Source: Vibrio sp. SCSIO 43135 (GTDB taxonomy: Bacteria > Pseudomonadota > Gammaproteobacteria > Enterobacterales > Vibrionaceae). From it: DNA of 64,000 bases. Where the stretch lies: contig NZ_CP071860.1 in assembly GCF_023716665.1 (NCBI RefSeq), positions 1,612,001-1,676,000 of the forward strand, in the 5' to 3' direction. Position numbers and translations under genes: made by a program. Shown piece after piece: positions 42,764-51,606 of this stretch (the first letter of the stretch is position 1; every line of letters starts with the position of its first letter). The notes under the pieces were generated by a model. The model saw only the letters and a list, made by a program, of their open reading frames with translations, was not told the origin of the DNA and ran no database searches.

Positions 42764-42871
42764 TTAGAACTCTTCACCATCGAATCGACCCGTATTTTCA
42801 TTCCATAAGCCATTGATGATACCGAATGAGCAAGCGAGAAGAATGCCAAGAACCCAGCACAAATACCACAT
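42764..42871 (-). CDS. cydX: cytochrome bd small subunit CydX
   Basis: 35 residues: one membrane helix with the family motif MWYLCWVLGILLACSFGIIN, then a short polar tail NENTGRFDGEEF. Matches CydX/YbgT in length and in the N-terminal MWY-x-x-W-x-LG. ATG 42871 has GGAGA eight bases upstream, and it lies 10 bases after cydB, its usual place. CydX stabilises the haems of the CydAB oxidase. Confidence 0.93.
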   Translation of the reverse strand: MWYLCWVLGILLACSFGIINGLWNENTGRFDGEEF

Positions 42872-42881
42872 ACCAATCTCC

Positions 42882-44018
42882 TTAATAGAGTGACGAACTG
42901 TTGTCGCGGATATAGTCGTTATCTAACCGACCGAACATTTTGTAATAACACCAAGCGGTGTAACCCAAGATCACCGGCACCACAATAATCGCGACGATAG
43001 AAATGATACCGAGCGTTTTCTCACTCGACGTCGCATCCCAAATGGTCAGGCTGTGCGACGGATTAATGCTGGATGGCATAATCATTGGGAACAGCGCCAC
43101 ACCTGCCGTTAATATGATGCACGCAATCGCTATGCTAGACATGGTAAAAGCTAAGCCAGCACGGCGGCTGACGGTCGCCCACAAGCAAAGCAATAAACTG
43201 AACACCGCAGTGAATGGAATCAGCCAGAGTGATGGCACATCGCTAAAGTTATGCAGCAGGTTCCCAGCCACGGCCACTACGTGCTTATTGAGCGGATTCG
43301 ACACCGCATCCGCCGCGATAGAGCCATCAATCAGGTAACCCGCATGAGCGGCTGCAAACAATCCACCAAACATAAACAGCAACATGGTCGCACTTGCACC
43401 ATACAGCGTCATGGTTTGAGCTCGGCTACGCAGTTCATCCTTGGTCTTCATTTGTAGGAAGGTGGCACCTTGTGTCATCACCATTGCTAAGCTCACTAAC
43501 CCACAAAGAATTGGGAACGGAGTCAGTAAGTCAAAGAACCCACCTTGATAATCGAGCATCAGTAAGTTGTTGAGTTCAAACGGTACTCCCACCAGCAGGT
43601 TACCAAAGCCGACACCAAAGATAATTGGAGGCACGATACCACTGACAAACAGAGCAACATCACACGCTTTGCGCCACTGAGGGTCATCAATTTTGGCGCG
43701 ATAATCCATGCCGATTGGGCGCAGCCACAATGAGGCAAGTACCAGAAGCATCGCAATGTAAAAGCTAGAAAATGCAGCCGCATACACCAGTGGCCAAATA
43801 GCGAAGATGGCTCCGCCAGCCGTTATCAGCCAAACTTGGTTGCCATCCCAGTGAGGTGCAATCGAATTGAGCATCACGCGACGATCTAGGTTATCTTTGC
43901 CCATCACAGGTAATAGTGCGGCGACACCCATATCAAAGCCATCAGTTATGGTAAAACCAATTAGCAGTACCCCGACGACCGCCCAGGTAAACAGACGTAA
44001 GGTTTCATAATCAAACAT
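42882..44018 (-). CDS. cydB: cytochrome bd ubiquinol oxidase subunit II
   Basis: 378 residues, about nine membrane helices. GFTITDGFDMGVAALLP at the start and WDGNQVWLITAGGAIFAIWPLVYA are CydB hallmarks. It pairs with CydA in the inner membrane and is needed for haem binding in the complex. Nine bases after cydA and ten before cydX. Confidence 0.96.
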   Translation of the reverse strand: MFDYETLRLFTWAVVGVLLIGFTITDGFDMGVAALLPVMGKDNLDRRVMLNSIAPHWDGNQVWLITAGGAIFAIWPLVYAAAFSSFYIAMLLVLASLWLRPIGMDYRAKIDDPQWRKACDVALFVSGIVPPIIFGVGFGNLLVGVPFELNNLLMLDYQGGFFDLLTPFPILCGLVSLAMVMTQGATFLQMKTKDELRSRAQTMTLYGASATMLLFMFGGLFAAAHAGYLIDGSIAADAVSNPLNKHVVAVAGNLLHNFSDVPSLWLIPFTAVFSLLLCLWATVSRRAGLAFTMSSIAIACIILTAGVALFPMIMPSSINPSHSLTIWDATSSEKTLGIISIVAIIVVPVILGYTAWCYYKMFGRLDNDYIRDNSSSLY

Positions 44019-44027
44019 AGTCTTTCC

Positions 44028-45623
44028 TTAGTGCTGGTCGATCAGCGCAAGTGAGTCATTTCTTTTGTCATCGCTAGGCGTATTTTCGTAGTGATAACGG
44101 CCAGTTTTGAGTACGCTCGGGCCACGTTTGGCAAACTTAACCATCAAATACATTTCAACGATTAAGAACGCGGTATAGAACAGATATACAAACGCGAGTG
44201 ACAACCAAATCTCACTTGGCGCTAGGTTAGAAGCCGCCATGTTCACTGGCAGAACTTCACCGATTGCCCACGGCTGACGCCCGTATTCAGCCACAAACCA
44301 ACCCGCTTCACAGGCAATAAATGGTAATGGAATCGCCCACAACGATGCTTTCAGCAACCAACGATTTGAACCCAGCTTTCTGCGACAAACCTGAACGAAT
44401 GACAGGCCGATGATGGTGAACATCAATACCCCACAGGCCACCATAATACGGAAACTCCAGAACAAAGGCGCCACTTGAGGAATGGTATCTTGTGCAGCTT
44501 GCTTGATTTGGCTTTCGCTCGCATCCGTCACCTTGTCGGTGTACTTCTTGAGTAGCAAGCCGTAACCAAGATCTTGCTTCACTGAATCGAATTTTGCGAT
44601 GTTATCGGCACTATCGTTTCCTGAACGAAGCTCTTCCAGTAACCCATAGGCTTGCATTCCCGAGCGAATTCGCTGCTCGCTTTGCGCCATCAAATCACGA
44701 AGTCCGATAACAGGTTCATCGAGTGAACGGGTGGCAATGATGCCCATAACGTAAGGGATTTTTATCGCGTAATCCGTTTCCATGGTTTCTTGATTAGGGA
44801 AACCAAACAGCGTGAATGAAGCCGGTGCTTCTTCGGTGTGCCATTCCGACTCTATTGCCGCCAATTTCACTTGCTGCACATCACCCAGTTCATAACCTGA
44901 CTCGTCTCCGAGCATTAGGGTTGAAACGATAGCAGCCATACCAAACGCTGAGGCAACGGCAAATGAACGACGCGCGAAGGCAATGTCTCGGCCCTTTAAT
45001 AAGTAATACGCACTGATGCCCATAATAAACAGCGCGCCTGTGGTGTAGCCCGCCGCCACGGTATGCACGAACTTCACCTGTGTTACGGGGTTGAAGACCA
45101 CCTCAATAAAGTTGGTCATTTCCATTCGCATGGTTTGATAATTGAACTCCGCCCCCACTGGGTTTTGCATCCAGCCATTGGCCATCAAGATCCACAAACC
45201 AGAGAAGTTAGATCCCAGAGCCGTGAGCCAAGTGACCGATAAGTGCTGGCGCTTAGACAAGCGGTCCCAACCAAAAAAGAACATCCCGACTAACGTTGAC
45301 TCAAGGAAGAACGCAATCAAGGCTTCAATGGCTAACGGCGCACCAAAAATATCGCCCACGTAATGGGAGTAGTACGCCCAGTTAGTGCCAAATTGGAACT
45401 CCATGGTCAGGCCGGTGGCAACCCCAACGGCAAAGTTAATTCCGAACAGTTTGCCCCAAAACTTGGTCATATCTTTGTAGATGGTTTTCCCCGTCATGAC
45501 GTACAAAGACTCCATCACGGCCAGCAAGAAAGACAAACCTATGGTCAGAGGAACGAATATAAAGTGATAAAGCGCGGTACTCGCGAACTGAAACCGCGAC
45601 AGATCAACGACATCTGTAAGCAT
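44028..45623 (-). CDS. cydA: cytochrome bd ubiquinol oxidase subunit I
   Basis: 531 residues. Haem ligands: His in FASTALYHFIFVPLTIG (near 19), His in VKFVHTVAAGYTTG (near 186), Met in FRIMVACGVL (near 390). GRQPWAIGEVLPV is the typical Q-loop end. The long Q-loop insert (about 250-385) places it in the E. coli-like L subfamily. It oxidises quinol and reduces O2 to water without copper. GGAAGGAG precedes the ATG. Immediately downstream of the bufferin-type operon, 79 bases after the DoxX stop, with a hairpin in the leader. Confidence 0.97.
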   Translation of the reverse strand: MLTDVVDLSRFQFASTALYHFIFVPLTIGLSFLLAVMESLYVMTGKTIYKDMTKFWGKLFGINFAVGVATGLTMEFQFGTNWAYYSHYVGDIFGAPLAIEALIAFFLESTLVGMFFFGWDRLSKRQHLSVTWLTALGSNFSGLWILMANGWMQNPVGAEFNYQTMRMEMTNFIEVVFNPVTQVKFVHTVAAGYTTGALFIMGISAYYLLKGRDIAFARRSFAVASAFGMAAIVSTLMLGDESGYELGDVQQVKLAAIESEWHTEEAPASFTLFGFPNQETMETDYAIKIPYVMGIIATRSLDEPVIGLRDLMAQSEQRIRSGMQAYGLLEELRSGNDSADNIAKFDSVKQDLGYGLLLKKYTDKVTDASESQIKQAAQDTIPQVAPLFWSFRIMVACGVLMFTIIGLSFVQVCRRKLGSNRWLLKASLWAIPLPFIACEAGWFVAEYGRQPWAIGEVLPVNMAASNLAPSEIWLSLAFVYLFYTAFLIVEMYLMVKFAKRGPSVLKTGRYHYENTPSDDKRNDSLALIDQH

Positions 45624-45634
45624 AAGAACTCCTT

Positions 45635-45654
45635 CCCGCTACTGATGTAGCGGG
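45635..45654 (-). promoter_or_regulatory. leader hairpin just before the cydA ribosome binding site
   Basis: cccgctac and gtagcggg pair over loop tgat; on the minus strand the stem ends directly at the GGAAGGAG of cydA. It could tune cydA translation or protect the mRNA; it is not a classic terminator since no T-run follows. Confidence 0.6.
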
Positions 45655-45702
45655 TTAGATAAGAGAAATGTATAACTGTTTAATAAAGCGTTAAGAGTGA
45701 AT

Positions 45703-46302
45703 TTACGCTTTGTCTGTGGAGTTGGAGAATGGTTTTCTCAACCAGTAGTCTAGGCTCACGTAACGGCCACCACCGTAGAAGAACAGCACCAGTAGCATCA
45801 CAAAGTAAGTTGCCGCGAACTCCATCCCGTTGTTGAGCATCACCGGGTCGCCCAGTTCTGTGATGTAGTTGTATCGGCCAGGGAAGTTCACCGCCAGCCA
45901 CTCAATGAAGCCATTCAAACGTACTGTGGCTTCCATTCCGCTGGTTGCAATGGCATCCCAACCATGTTTCCAATGCACCATGGCACTTGCCACACTCATT
46001 AAAAAGATCATCGGAATCGACATCACTCGGGTAAACAAGCCCAAAGCGATACAAATGCACCCCAGCACTTCAGTTCCCGCCGCTAAAAACGCCAGTAGTT
46101 CAGGAAAAGGTAAGTTCAAGCCACCATCGGCTGTTGATGCGCCAAACCACGCGACCGTACCAGAAAAGCCCAGCACCTTAGATCGAGCACCGACAAAAAT
46201 CACCGGAATCAAGTAGAGGCGAATTGAGAGTAACGCCAAGTAATCGTATTTTTTGCATTTTTCGACGACAGCGTCGAACCAGTTGAGAGCTGACTTAATC
46301 AT
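45703..46302 (-). CDS. DoxX-family membrane protein of the bufferin operon
   Basis: 199 residues, four membrane segments. DoxX traits: LLSIRLYLIPVIFVGARSKVL, LLAFLAAGTEVLGCICIALGLFTR, and NGMEFAATYFVMLLVLFF. ATG overlaps the DUF2063 gene stop by four bases (ATGA), so translation is coupled. DoxX genes are common fourth partners in bufferin/HvfABC operons; the role there is not settled, perhaps redox at the membrane. The gene is followed by cydA on the same strand. Confidence 0.85.
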   Translation of the reverse strand: MIKSALNWFDAVVEKCKKYDYLALLSIRLYLIPVIFVGARSKVLGFSGTVAWFGASTADGGLNLPFPELLAFLAAGTEVLGCICIALGLFTRVMSIPMIFLMSVASAMVHWKHGWDAIATSGMEATVRLNGFIEWLAVNFPGRYNYITELGDPVMLNNGMEFAATYFVMLLVLFFYGGGRYVSLDYWLRKPFSNSTDKA

Positions 46303-47027
46303 AATTTTTCTCCTAAAGGTTGGACTGAAAGCAGCCCGATTTCATTGAAGTGTTGAGCCCACTCCATGAAACTGAATCTGGCGAGGTGCTGAGCAGCAAT
46401 GTGTTGTAGTTGCGCCAGAGTCAGGTTTTGCTGTTGTAGTAATTGAATCAGCGCGACATCCACTTCTCGGAGTTTTTGCGATATCACGTGATGATGCGAG
46501 TTGCGAAACACGGCATAGAACACTGGGTGTCGCCGGCGAGTTAAGAACGTCACCGTGTCTTGGTGGAGCAAAAACGGCACTTCAACCAGCCTAAGCGTTG
46601 GGTTGAGCCACACGCTATCGTCTTGCTGGATTGCCTGTTTTTCCCCATCAAAAAATGCCGCATCCAATGTGTCTATTTCTGCATTAAATGCCACCCACTC
46701 GTATTCCAGCAAGGCCAGTTGATCTGCAAATACGGGCAGCTTGTCACCGTCGCGGCTGCACTGCAGAAATTGAACAAACTCAGTGGCGATATGGTGAAAC
46801 TCCGGCAAGGATGAGCCATGCACAGCAACAAACTCTTCGGCCATCTGCATCAGTTGAGCATCGGTAAATTGCGACGAAAACAGAGGGAATGTATTCGCAA
46901 CCACACCTAGAATGTTGTCGCGGATAAATTCGCTATATCGGCACCTTGCCAGTTGCTCATTTGGCAACCGGATCAACGCCGTCAACGATTCCGTTTGTTC
47001 AAGCATCTTGTTGGGAGGGTTAATCAT
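46299..47027 (-). CDS. DUF2063 partner protein (BufC/HvfC-like)
   Basis: 242 residues. N-terminal DUF2063 region: RYSEFIRDNILGVVANTFPLFSSQF, EFVAVHGSSLPEFHHIATEFVQFL, and LALLEYEWVAFNAE. In bufferin and HvfA systems this protein partners the DUF692 oxidase and helps it bind and modify the precursor. The start overlaps the DUF692 gene end by eight bases. Its pairing with a DUF692 gene and a Cys-rich precursor strongly supports the role. Confidence 0.88.
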   Translation of the reverse strand: MINPPNKMLEQTESLTALIRLPNEQLARCRYSEFIRDNILGVVANTFPLFSSQFTDAQLMQMAEEFVAVHGSSLPEFHHIATEFVQFLQCSRDGDKLPVFADQLALLEYEWVAFNAEIDTLDAAFFDGEKQAIQQDDSVWLNPTLRLVEVPFLLHQDTVTFLTRRRHPVFYAVFRNSHHHVISQKLREVDVALIQLLQQQNLTLAQLQHIAAQHLARFSFMEWAQHFNEIGLLSVQPLGEKL

Positions 47028-47886
47028 TCAACACCTCCTCACACAAAGTGGTAATGGTTTGGCTAAAGTCGAGGATATCGTCATGGACACCTCGCAATTC
47101 TTCAGCCAACGCCAACAACGGTGGCACGTTATGGTCACGCTCTAGCAGTAGTGGCTTACTGCCATGCACGGAATAGGTATAACGAGCCAGGTCGACCACT
47201 TCACTGGGTACTGGTTTGCCATGAGTATCAAGCAAGAAGTTATCCTGCTCTTTCAAATGGCCTGCGATGTGGTAGTAGCGAATCGCATCACTAGGCAGAG
47301 TGTTGATCATGTCGTATGGGCAATAGCGGTGATTGCGGCTATTCACAAACACGTTATTGATGTCGATAAGCAGTTCACAGCCACTACGCTCACTGATCTC
47401 TGCGATAAACTCGCCTTCTGGCATTTCATCCCCGTAATTGTGGTAGTAAGAGATATTCTCCAATGCGATTGGGCGTTGGATGATGTCTTGCACCCTTTTA
47501 ATACGCTCTACCAGATACGGGATGTTTTCTTTGTGTCGAGGGATCGGAAGCAGTTCATGCAAATAGCCTTGATGATCACGCGAGAAACTCAGGTGTTCGC
47601 TATAGATGTCGATATTCAATTCATCGAGAAAGCGTGCAACCTCTCTTACAAAGGACTCGTTCAGCGGTTGGCAATCGCCAATGGATAAGCTCAAACCGTG
47701 CGCCACGAGCGGGTAACGTTTAGCAATCTCTTGAAGCTGTTCGCGCTTGAGACCGCCCATGTTCATCCAGTTTTCCGGCGCTAACTCTAGAAAATCAATA
47801 TCTGGGTGCTCTGGCAACTGACACAGCAAGTCGACATGTTCGCTGCGCAGTCCAATGCCTTTTGATGTATTGGTTATTGTCCGCAT
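47020..47886 (-). CDS. DUF692 multinuclear iron oxidase, RiPP modifying (BufB/HvfB-like)
   Basis: 288 residues with a TIM-barrel. Metal-binding segments of the DUF692/MNIO family: LELAPENWMN, VAHGLSLSIG, DIYSEHLSFS, PIALENISYYHN, CELLIDINNVFVNS, YYHIAGH and LLERDHNVPPL. The enzymes use a multi-iron centre to turn peptide cysteines into thiooxazole or related groups. ATG 47886 has GGTGGAG upstream and overlaps the bufA-like stop by 13 bases; the longer open frame to 47964 lies inside the precursor gene. Cytoplasmic. Confidence 0.92.
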   Translation of the reverse strand: MRTITNTSKGIGLRSEHVDLLCQLPEHPDIDFLELAPENWMNMGGLKREQLQEIAKRYPLVAHGLSLSIGDCQPLNESFVREVARFLDELNIDIYSEHLSFSRDHQGYLHELLPIPRHKENIPYLVERIKRVQDIIQRPIALENISYYHNYGDEMPEGEFIAEISERSGCELLIDINNVFVNSRNHRYCPYDMINTLPSDAIRYYHIAGHLKEQDNFLLDTHGKPVPSEVVDLARYTYSVHGSKPLLLERDHNVPPLLALAEELRGVHDDILDFSQTITTLCEEVLND

Positions 47887-48188
47887 ACTCCACCTGTTAC
47901 TTTGCTTTTGGTGAGTCGAAGTGTTTCTTCTGACGGGTTGATGCCTTCGCCTGTCACGCCACATTTGCCGTCACGAGCACGAACTAAACGACCTTGTGGA
48001 TCGCTCTTGAGTTCTTGTTTCTCAAAGCGTTTTTCTGTACCACATTTACCCGCGGCACATTTACCGCCATGTTGAGAGCTCGACTGAGCTTCCACTGGCG
48101 CTTCTGTTGGCGTATCGGCAAACGCCATACCTGAGTTAAGCGTGATGACCGATGTCATCGCGATAGAAAGAGCGAGCTTATTATTCAT
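47874..48188 (-). CDS. bufferin/HvfA-type Cys-rich RiPP precursor, secreted
   Basis: 104 residues. Sec signal peptide about 1-24 (SGMAFA-DTP), a linker, then a core with exactly four Cys: 44 and 49 in GGKCAAGKCG, 76 in RDGKCGVTG and 102 in the C-terminal GGVCGQ. Two x-GKCG motifs resemble the EGKCG target sites of HvfA-type precursors. The neighbour MNIO enzyme should convert some Cys to copper-binding thiooxazole groups; the product is exported to the periplasm. ATG 48188 has AAGGAG eight bases upstream; the frame runs further to 48233. Overlaps the MBL gene by eight bases. Confidence 0.85.
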   Translation of the reverse strand: MNNKLALSIAMTSVITLNSGMAFADTPTEAPVEAQSSSQHGGKCAAGKCGTEKRFEKQELKSDPQGRLVRARDGKCGVTGEGINPSEETLRLTKSKVTGGVCGQ

Positions 48189-49134
48189 GGGAGATCTCCT
48201 TCGCTGCACTGATTGGGTAACTTGATAAGTCATGACCAGCGATCACTTGACCGTGGTAGTACTCTTTAACGATCTTGATCGATTCCGGCTTGAGCTTGAG
48301 TCCAAGCCCCATCCAGTGATTAAGCACTAAGATTTTTGGATTCACTTCTGCAGCGATCTTGCCGACAATGGATGGTTTAGCATGCATAAATGTCGAAACT
48401 TCACCCGCTTCTTCATGAATCGCTAAAGGCATCAATAAGATGTCAGCCCCTTTAGCAAAGTCGATAAAGTCTGGGTTGCTGCCGTTTTGATCCGCAGAAA
48501 TCACTATCACGCCTTCGTCGCTTTCAACTCGATAAGCCAAAGCAGGCACATCACCATGGGGGATCCCCAACGCGGAGATGGTCAAGCCATCTTGTTGGTA
48601 GACGGTGATACCGTGTGAGCTGGTGTATGGCACATCAGTGATCGTGACAGGGAATAAGCCATCGCTGCCGTCGAACAGGCCATTCAAGTAGGCATACGCA
48701 CCCTTGTCTCCATCGAATAAGGCTTTCATGTAACCCGTTAGACTTGGAAATGCAGAGCCTGCTTCTGGGCCAGCGATATCAAGTGGATCTTGACGGTCAA
48801 AGAAGTAGCCGCCTTTTAACAGAGCCGGTACGTCAGCCACATGGTCGGTATGGAAGTGAGTCAAACCAAGGAAGTCTAAATCTTCCAGTTTTCCGCCCGC
48901 TTGCCCAAATCGCAGATACACACCACCACCAGCATCAATCATCACGCGCGACTTTCCTTTCCACCAAATCAGCTCGCCAGACGACGATCGCAAATCATCT
49001 GAGATTGGCCCACCGGAGCCAAGAAGCTGTAAAGTGAAGTCTTTCTCTAGCGGTTCGAGAGACAGCGCATAACTGTTGGCCGCACCAAGGGATAACCCAA
49101 GAGCAAGCACTAGCGCTTTTAAAGGCTTTTTCAT
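48181..49134 (-). CDS. secreted MBL-fold hydrolase in the bufferin operon
   Basis: 317 residues. Signal peptide (about 1-24, GAANSYA-LSL). Metallo-beta-lactamase fold: THFHTDHVADVPALL (HxHxDH), LGIPHGDVPALAYR, VIVISADQN, LVLNHWMG. A zinc hydrolase of the tRNase Z/phosphodiesterase-like branch, but exported, so a periplasmic substrate. ATG 49134 with AGGTG six bases upstream. First gene of the coupled operon. Bufferin operons known to me do not generally have this gene; its job may be in processing or in copper-linked stress, which is inference. Confidence 0.8.
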   Translation of the reverse strand: MKKPLKALVLALGLSLGAANSYALSLEPLEKDFTLQLLGSGGPISDDLRSSSGELIWWKGKSRVMIDAGGGVYLRFGQAGGKLEDLDFLGLTHFHTDHVADVPALLKGGYFFDRQDPLDIAGPEAGSAFPSLTGYMKALFDGDKGAYAYLNGLFDGSDGLFPVTITDVPYTSSHGITVYQQDGLTISALGIPHGDVPALAYRVESDEGVIVISADQNGSNPDFIDFAKGADILLMPLAIHEEAGEVSTFMHAKPSIVGKIAAEVNPKILVLNHWMGLGLKLKPESIKIVKEYYHGQVIAGHDLSSYPISAAKEISHE

Positions 49135-49428
49135 ATTGAACACCTATTAGTTTGATTTTGTTATATTTTCCTTTGGGTGAGCGTCCAAAGAAGTGACGAG
49201 AGGGCAGGAAAAACGATCTGTTTTTGATGTCCGTCAAAGCACGGGGCTAAGATATCCAATAAGGGAAGTTAAATATATCCAGTAATTTTAAAGATTCGTT
49301 CAACCAAACTGAACAATGGAGAAAGAGAAGAATTTCGATTCCGCTATGAGTATGTTTCAGCGGTTAAAATGGTGATGTGATTAGATGATAATAGATACAC
49401 GTACTGCCACTATCGCAGAGACATAAAC
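49135..49428. other. promoter region of the bufferin operon
   Basis: About 290 AT-rich bases between the operon start and the terminator of the GntR gene. It should hold the operon promoter near 49150-49260. I see no clear copper-regulator palindrome or sigma-factor consensus. Confidence 0.4.
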
Positions 49429-49459
49429 AAAAACGGCCCTCATACTGAGGGCCGTTTTT
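49429..49459 (-). terminator. rho-independent terminator after yegW-like gene
   Basis: aaaaacggccctca and tgagggccgttttt form a perfect 14-base stem with a three-base loop. It ends the GntR gene transcript and can act in both directions. Confidence 0.93.
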
Positions 49460-49477
49460 ATCAATAGAGCTAACGAC

Positions 49478-50224
49478 TTATGAGTCTTCGCTGACGAATA
49501 CATACATATCACCGCGACAGCGATTGATACTGTATTCGATAGGTTTGCCACTTTTATCAAACGCTGTTTGTTCGATGAGTAACACTGGTACACTTTCTTC
49601 AATATTCAGCTTTTGCAGAAACTCTTCCGTGGGCATTTTCGCTGATACTCGACTTTGAGTTCGGGTTGGCGAAATATCTTGGCTGCGGAAGTAGTCGTAC
49701 AGTGATAACTGGATTTCATCCGGATCTTTAATCAGCTCAGCAGGGACATAAGATTCTTCAATCGACACCGCTTGTTCATCAATGTATCGCACGCGCTTAA
49801 GCAGGAACACTTGATCGTTTTCGGCAATATTGAGTGTTTTGGCGATCTCAGCCGAGCAAGGCACAACGTCTTTTTTAATCCAAAGAGTGTCGGGCTTTTT
49901 ACCTTTCAACACCACTTGCTGGGAAAAGCCTGTCGCTTCCTTGCCAGAATACTCGACCGTTTCACTGATCATGGTTCCTAGACCGCGCGAGCGAACAATT
50001 ACGCCTTCTTTATCAAGTACATCCAGCGCTTTTCGCACCGTAATGCGTGATACTTTCAGCACCTCGCTCAGCTCTCGCTCTGTGGGGATAAAATCCCCGC
50101 CTTTGAGAATTTGCTGCTCAGTCGCCAATTTTACTGAATCTGAAATCTTGAGATACAGCGGCGACTTATCCTTATTCTGGATACGAGTTTGAATCAGTTC
50201 TATCAGCGGCTGGTAGGTAGTCAT
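49478..50224 (-). CDS. yegW: GntR-family regulator with UTRA domain (YegW-like)
   Basis: 248 residues. GntR winged helix (about 20-85: FIPTERELSEVLKVSRITVRKALDVLDKEGVIVRSRG is the DNA-reading part) and C-terminal UTRA sensor (VFLLKRVRYIDEQAVSIEESYV to the end). The neighbouring yegTUV-like genes point to YegW, the GntR gene next to yegTUV in E. coli. Expected to bind the inverted repeats before the transporter gene (54964-55001). A ligand of sugar phosphate or nucleoside type is likely. Confidence 0.82.
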   Translation of the reverse strand: MTTYQPLIELIQTRIQNKDKSPLYLKISDSVKLATEQQILKGGDFIPTERELSEVLKVSRITVRKALDVLDKEGVIVRSRGLGTMISETVEYSGKEATGFSQQVVLKGKKPDTLWIKKDVVPCSAEIAKTLNIAENDQVFLLKRVRYIDEQAVSIEESYVPAELIKDPDEIQLSLYDYFRSQDISPTRTQSRVSAKMPTEEFLQKLNIEESVPVLLIEQTAFDKSGKPIEYSINRCRGDMYVFVSEDS

Positions 50225-50300
50225 AGCGTTCTTGTTATTGCCAAGTATTTGAGAAGTATACCTTATCGTATGTCGACCTCAAACAACGTAGCTTTCGCTT

Positions 50301-51536
50301 CTAGGCATTTGTTTTTGCCAATTCCGGCATGGGTTCCGTTGCTTGAGACGATATCGGTTTCACGGCCAGTGTTAACGCCGCTGCCACTGCAACTAATACA
50401 GCGCAAATTATATAAGCAAGCGCATAACTGCCACGGTTATCGACCGACCAAGCCGCCAGAATAGGTCCAATAAACCCACCAATGCCCCACGCGGTATACA
50501 AAATCCCATAGTTGGTGCCAAAGTGCTTCAAACCATATAAATCGGCCATAATGGAAGGGAAAACCGCCAGTAACGTACCGTAACCTATTCCAGCTAACGC
50601 TGCGCCGACCATTAAGCTTGATGAACTGACAAACTGACTAAACAGTCCCATGTTCAAGACCTGTAAAGTTAAAGCGATACCGAGCGTTTTCAGCGCACCA
50701 ATGCGGTCGCTAAGTAACCCTGAAACCAAGCGCCCAGCCGAGTTAAAGATAGAGAGCGTTACTACCAAGTAAGCACCTTGCATGATATTGGCTTGCTCCA
50801 CCGCGATAGAGGTAATGTTCGCAATGATCATCAGCCCTGCCGCCGCGCCAAACGCGTAAGTAATCCACAATAGGTAAAATTGCTTAGTCGCCAACATGTC
50901 ACGCCACTCAAATTGACGCACGGCCACAAGATTAGCCGCTTGCTTAGCAGAGGAGTTAGCCTCAGTAGGAACATAGCCTTGAGGGGGATTTTTGATGGTA
51001 CACGCCAATGGGAAAGCAATCGCAATTAGCCCTACCCCAAGCACTTGTAGGCTTATGGTTAAGCCAAACTCGACAATCAAATAGCTGGTTAATGGCGCGA
51101 GGTAAATCGCCGCTAAGCCAAATGCGGTAGCCAGCATGCCGTTTACCATGCCTTTACGTGAAGAGTGAAACCACTTCATCGCAGTCGGATTCAAACATGC
51201 ATACGCAAATCCAATTCCGGCTCCGGTTAGCACTCCAAAGCTAAGGTTAAGATTCCAAGGTGTTAGCGAAAGGCTCGACAACAACATCCCTAATCCCGCA
51301 GTGAACGTACCCACCATTAATACTTTGTTTGGGCCAATCTTATCTTGAATGCGACCAGCGACCAGCAGTGCAATAGACAGCGTGATAATGGTAATAGTGT
51401 ATGGCATTGACGCTTGGGTATTATCCCAGCCCAATTCCAGCAACGTGTTTTTAAACACGCTCCATGTATAGAGAACGCCAATACAGAGGTTAATCCCGCA
51501 GCCCGCTGCAAGGATAGATAATGCACGATTATTCAT
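50301..51536 (-). CDS. MFS transporter, oxalate/formate antiporter (OFA) type
   Basis: 411 residues, 12 membrane segments. GCGINLCIGVLYTWSVFKNTL is the typical OFA-family start, and LVAGRIQDKIGPNKVLMVG the MFS loop. OFA members exchange organic anions such as oxalate/formate or import pyruvate-like acids. Lies downstream of yegV across a hairpin (51574-51598), so expression may be reduced relative to yegTUV. E. coli yegTUV has no such gene. Substrate unknown. Confidence 0.82.
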   Translation of the reverse strand: MNNRALSILAAGCGINLCIGVLYTWSVFKNTLLELGWDNTQASMPYTITIITLSIALLVAGRIQDKIGPNKVLMVGTFTAGLGMLLSSLSLTPWNLNLSFGVLTGAGIGFAYACLNPTAMKWFHSSRKGMVNGMLATAFGLAAIYLAPLTSYLIVEFGLTISLQVLGVGLIAIAFPLACTIKNPPQGYVPTEANSSAKQAANLVAVRQFEWRDMLATKQFYLLWITYAFGAAAGLMIIANITSIAVEQANIMQGAYLVVTLSIFNSAGRLVSGLLSDRIGALKTLGIALTLQVLNMGLFSQFVSSSSLMVGAALAGIGYGTLLAVFPSIMADLYGLKHFGTNYGILYTAWGIGGFIGPILAAWSVDNRGSYALAYIICAVLVAVAAALTLAVKPISSQATEPMPELAKTNA

Positions 51537-51573
51537 GGGGAGATCGTCGAGTTGAAAAAGCTAAAGAAAAGTA

Positions 51574-51598
51574 ACCAAGCCTAAGAACTAGGCTTGGT
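51574..51598 (-). terminator. hairpin between yegV and the OFA transporter
   Basis: accaagccta and taggcttggt form a 10-base stem with loop agaac; a U-containing tail follows on the minus strand. Probably a partial terminator after yegV. Confidence 0.75.
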
Positions 51599-51606
51599 AA
51601 ATAGGG

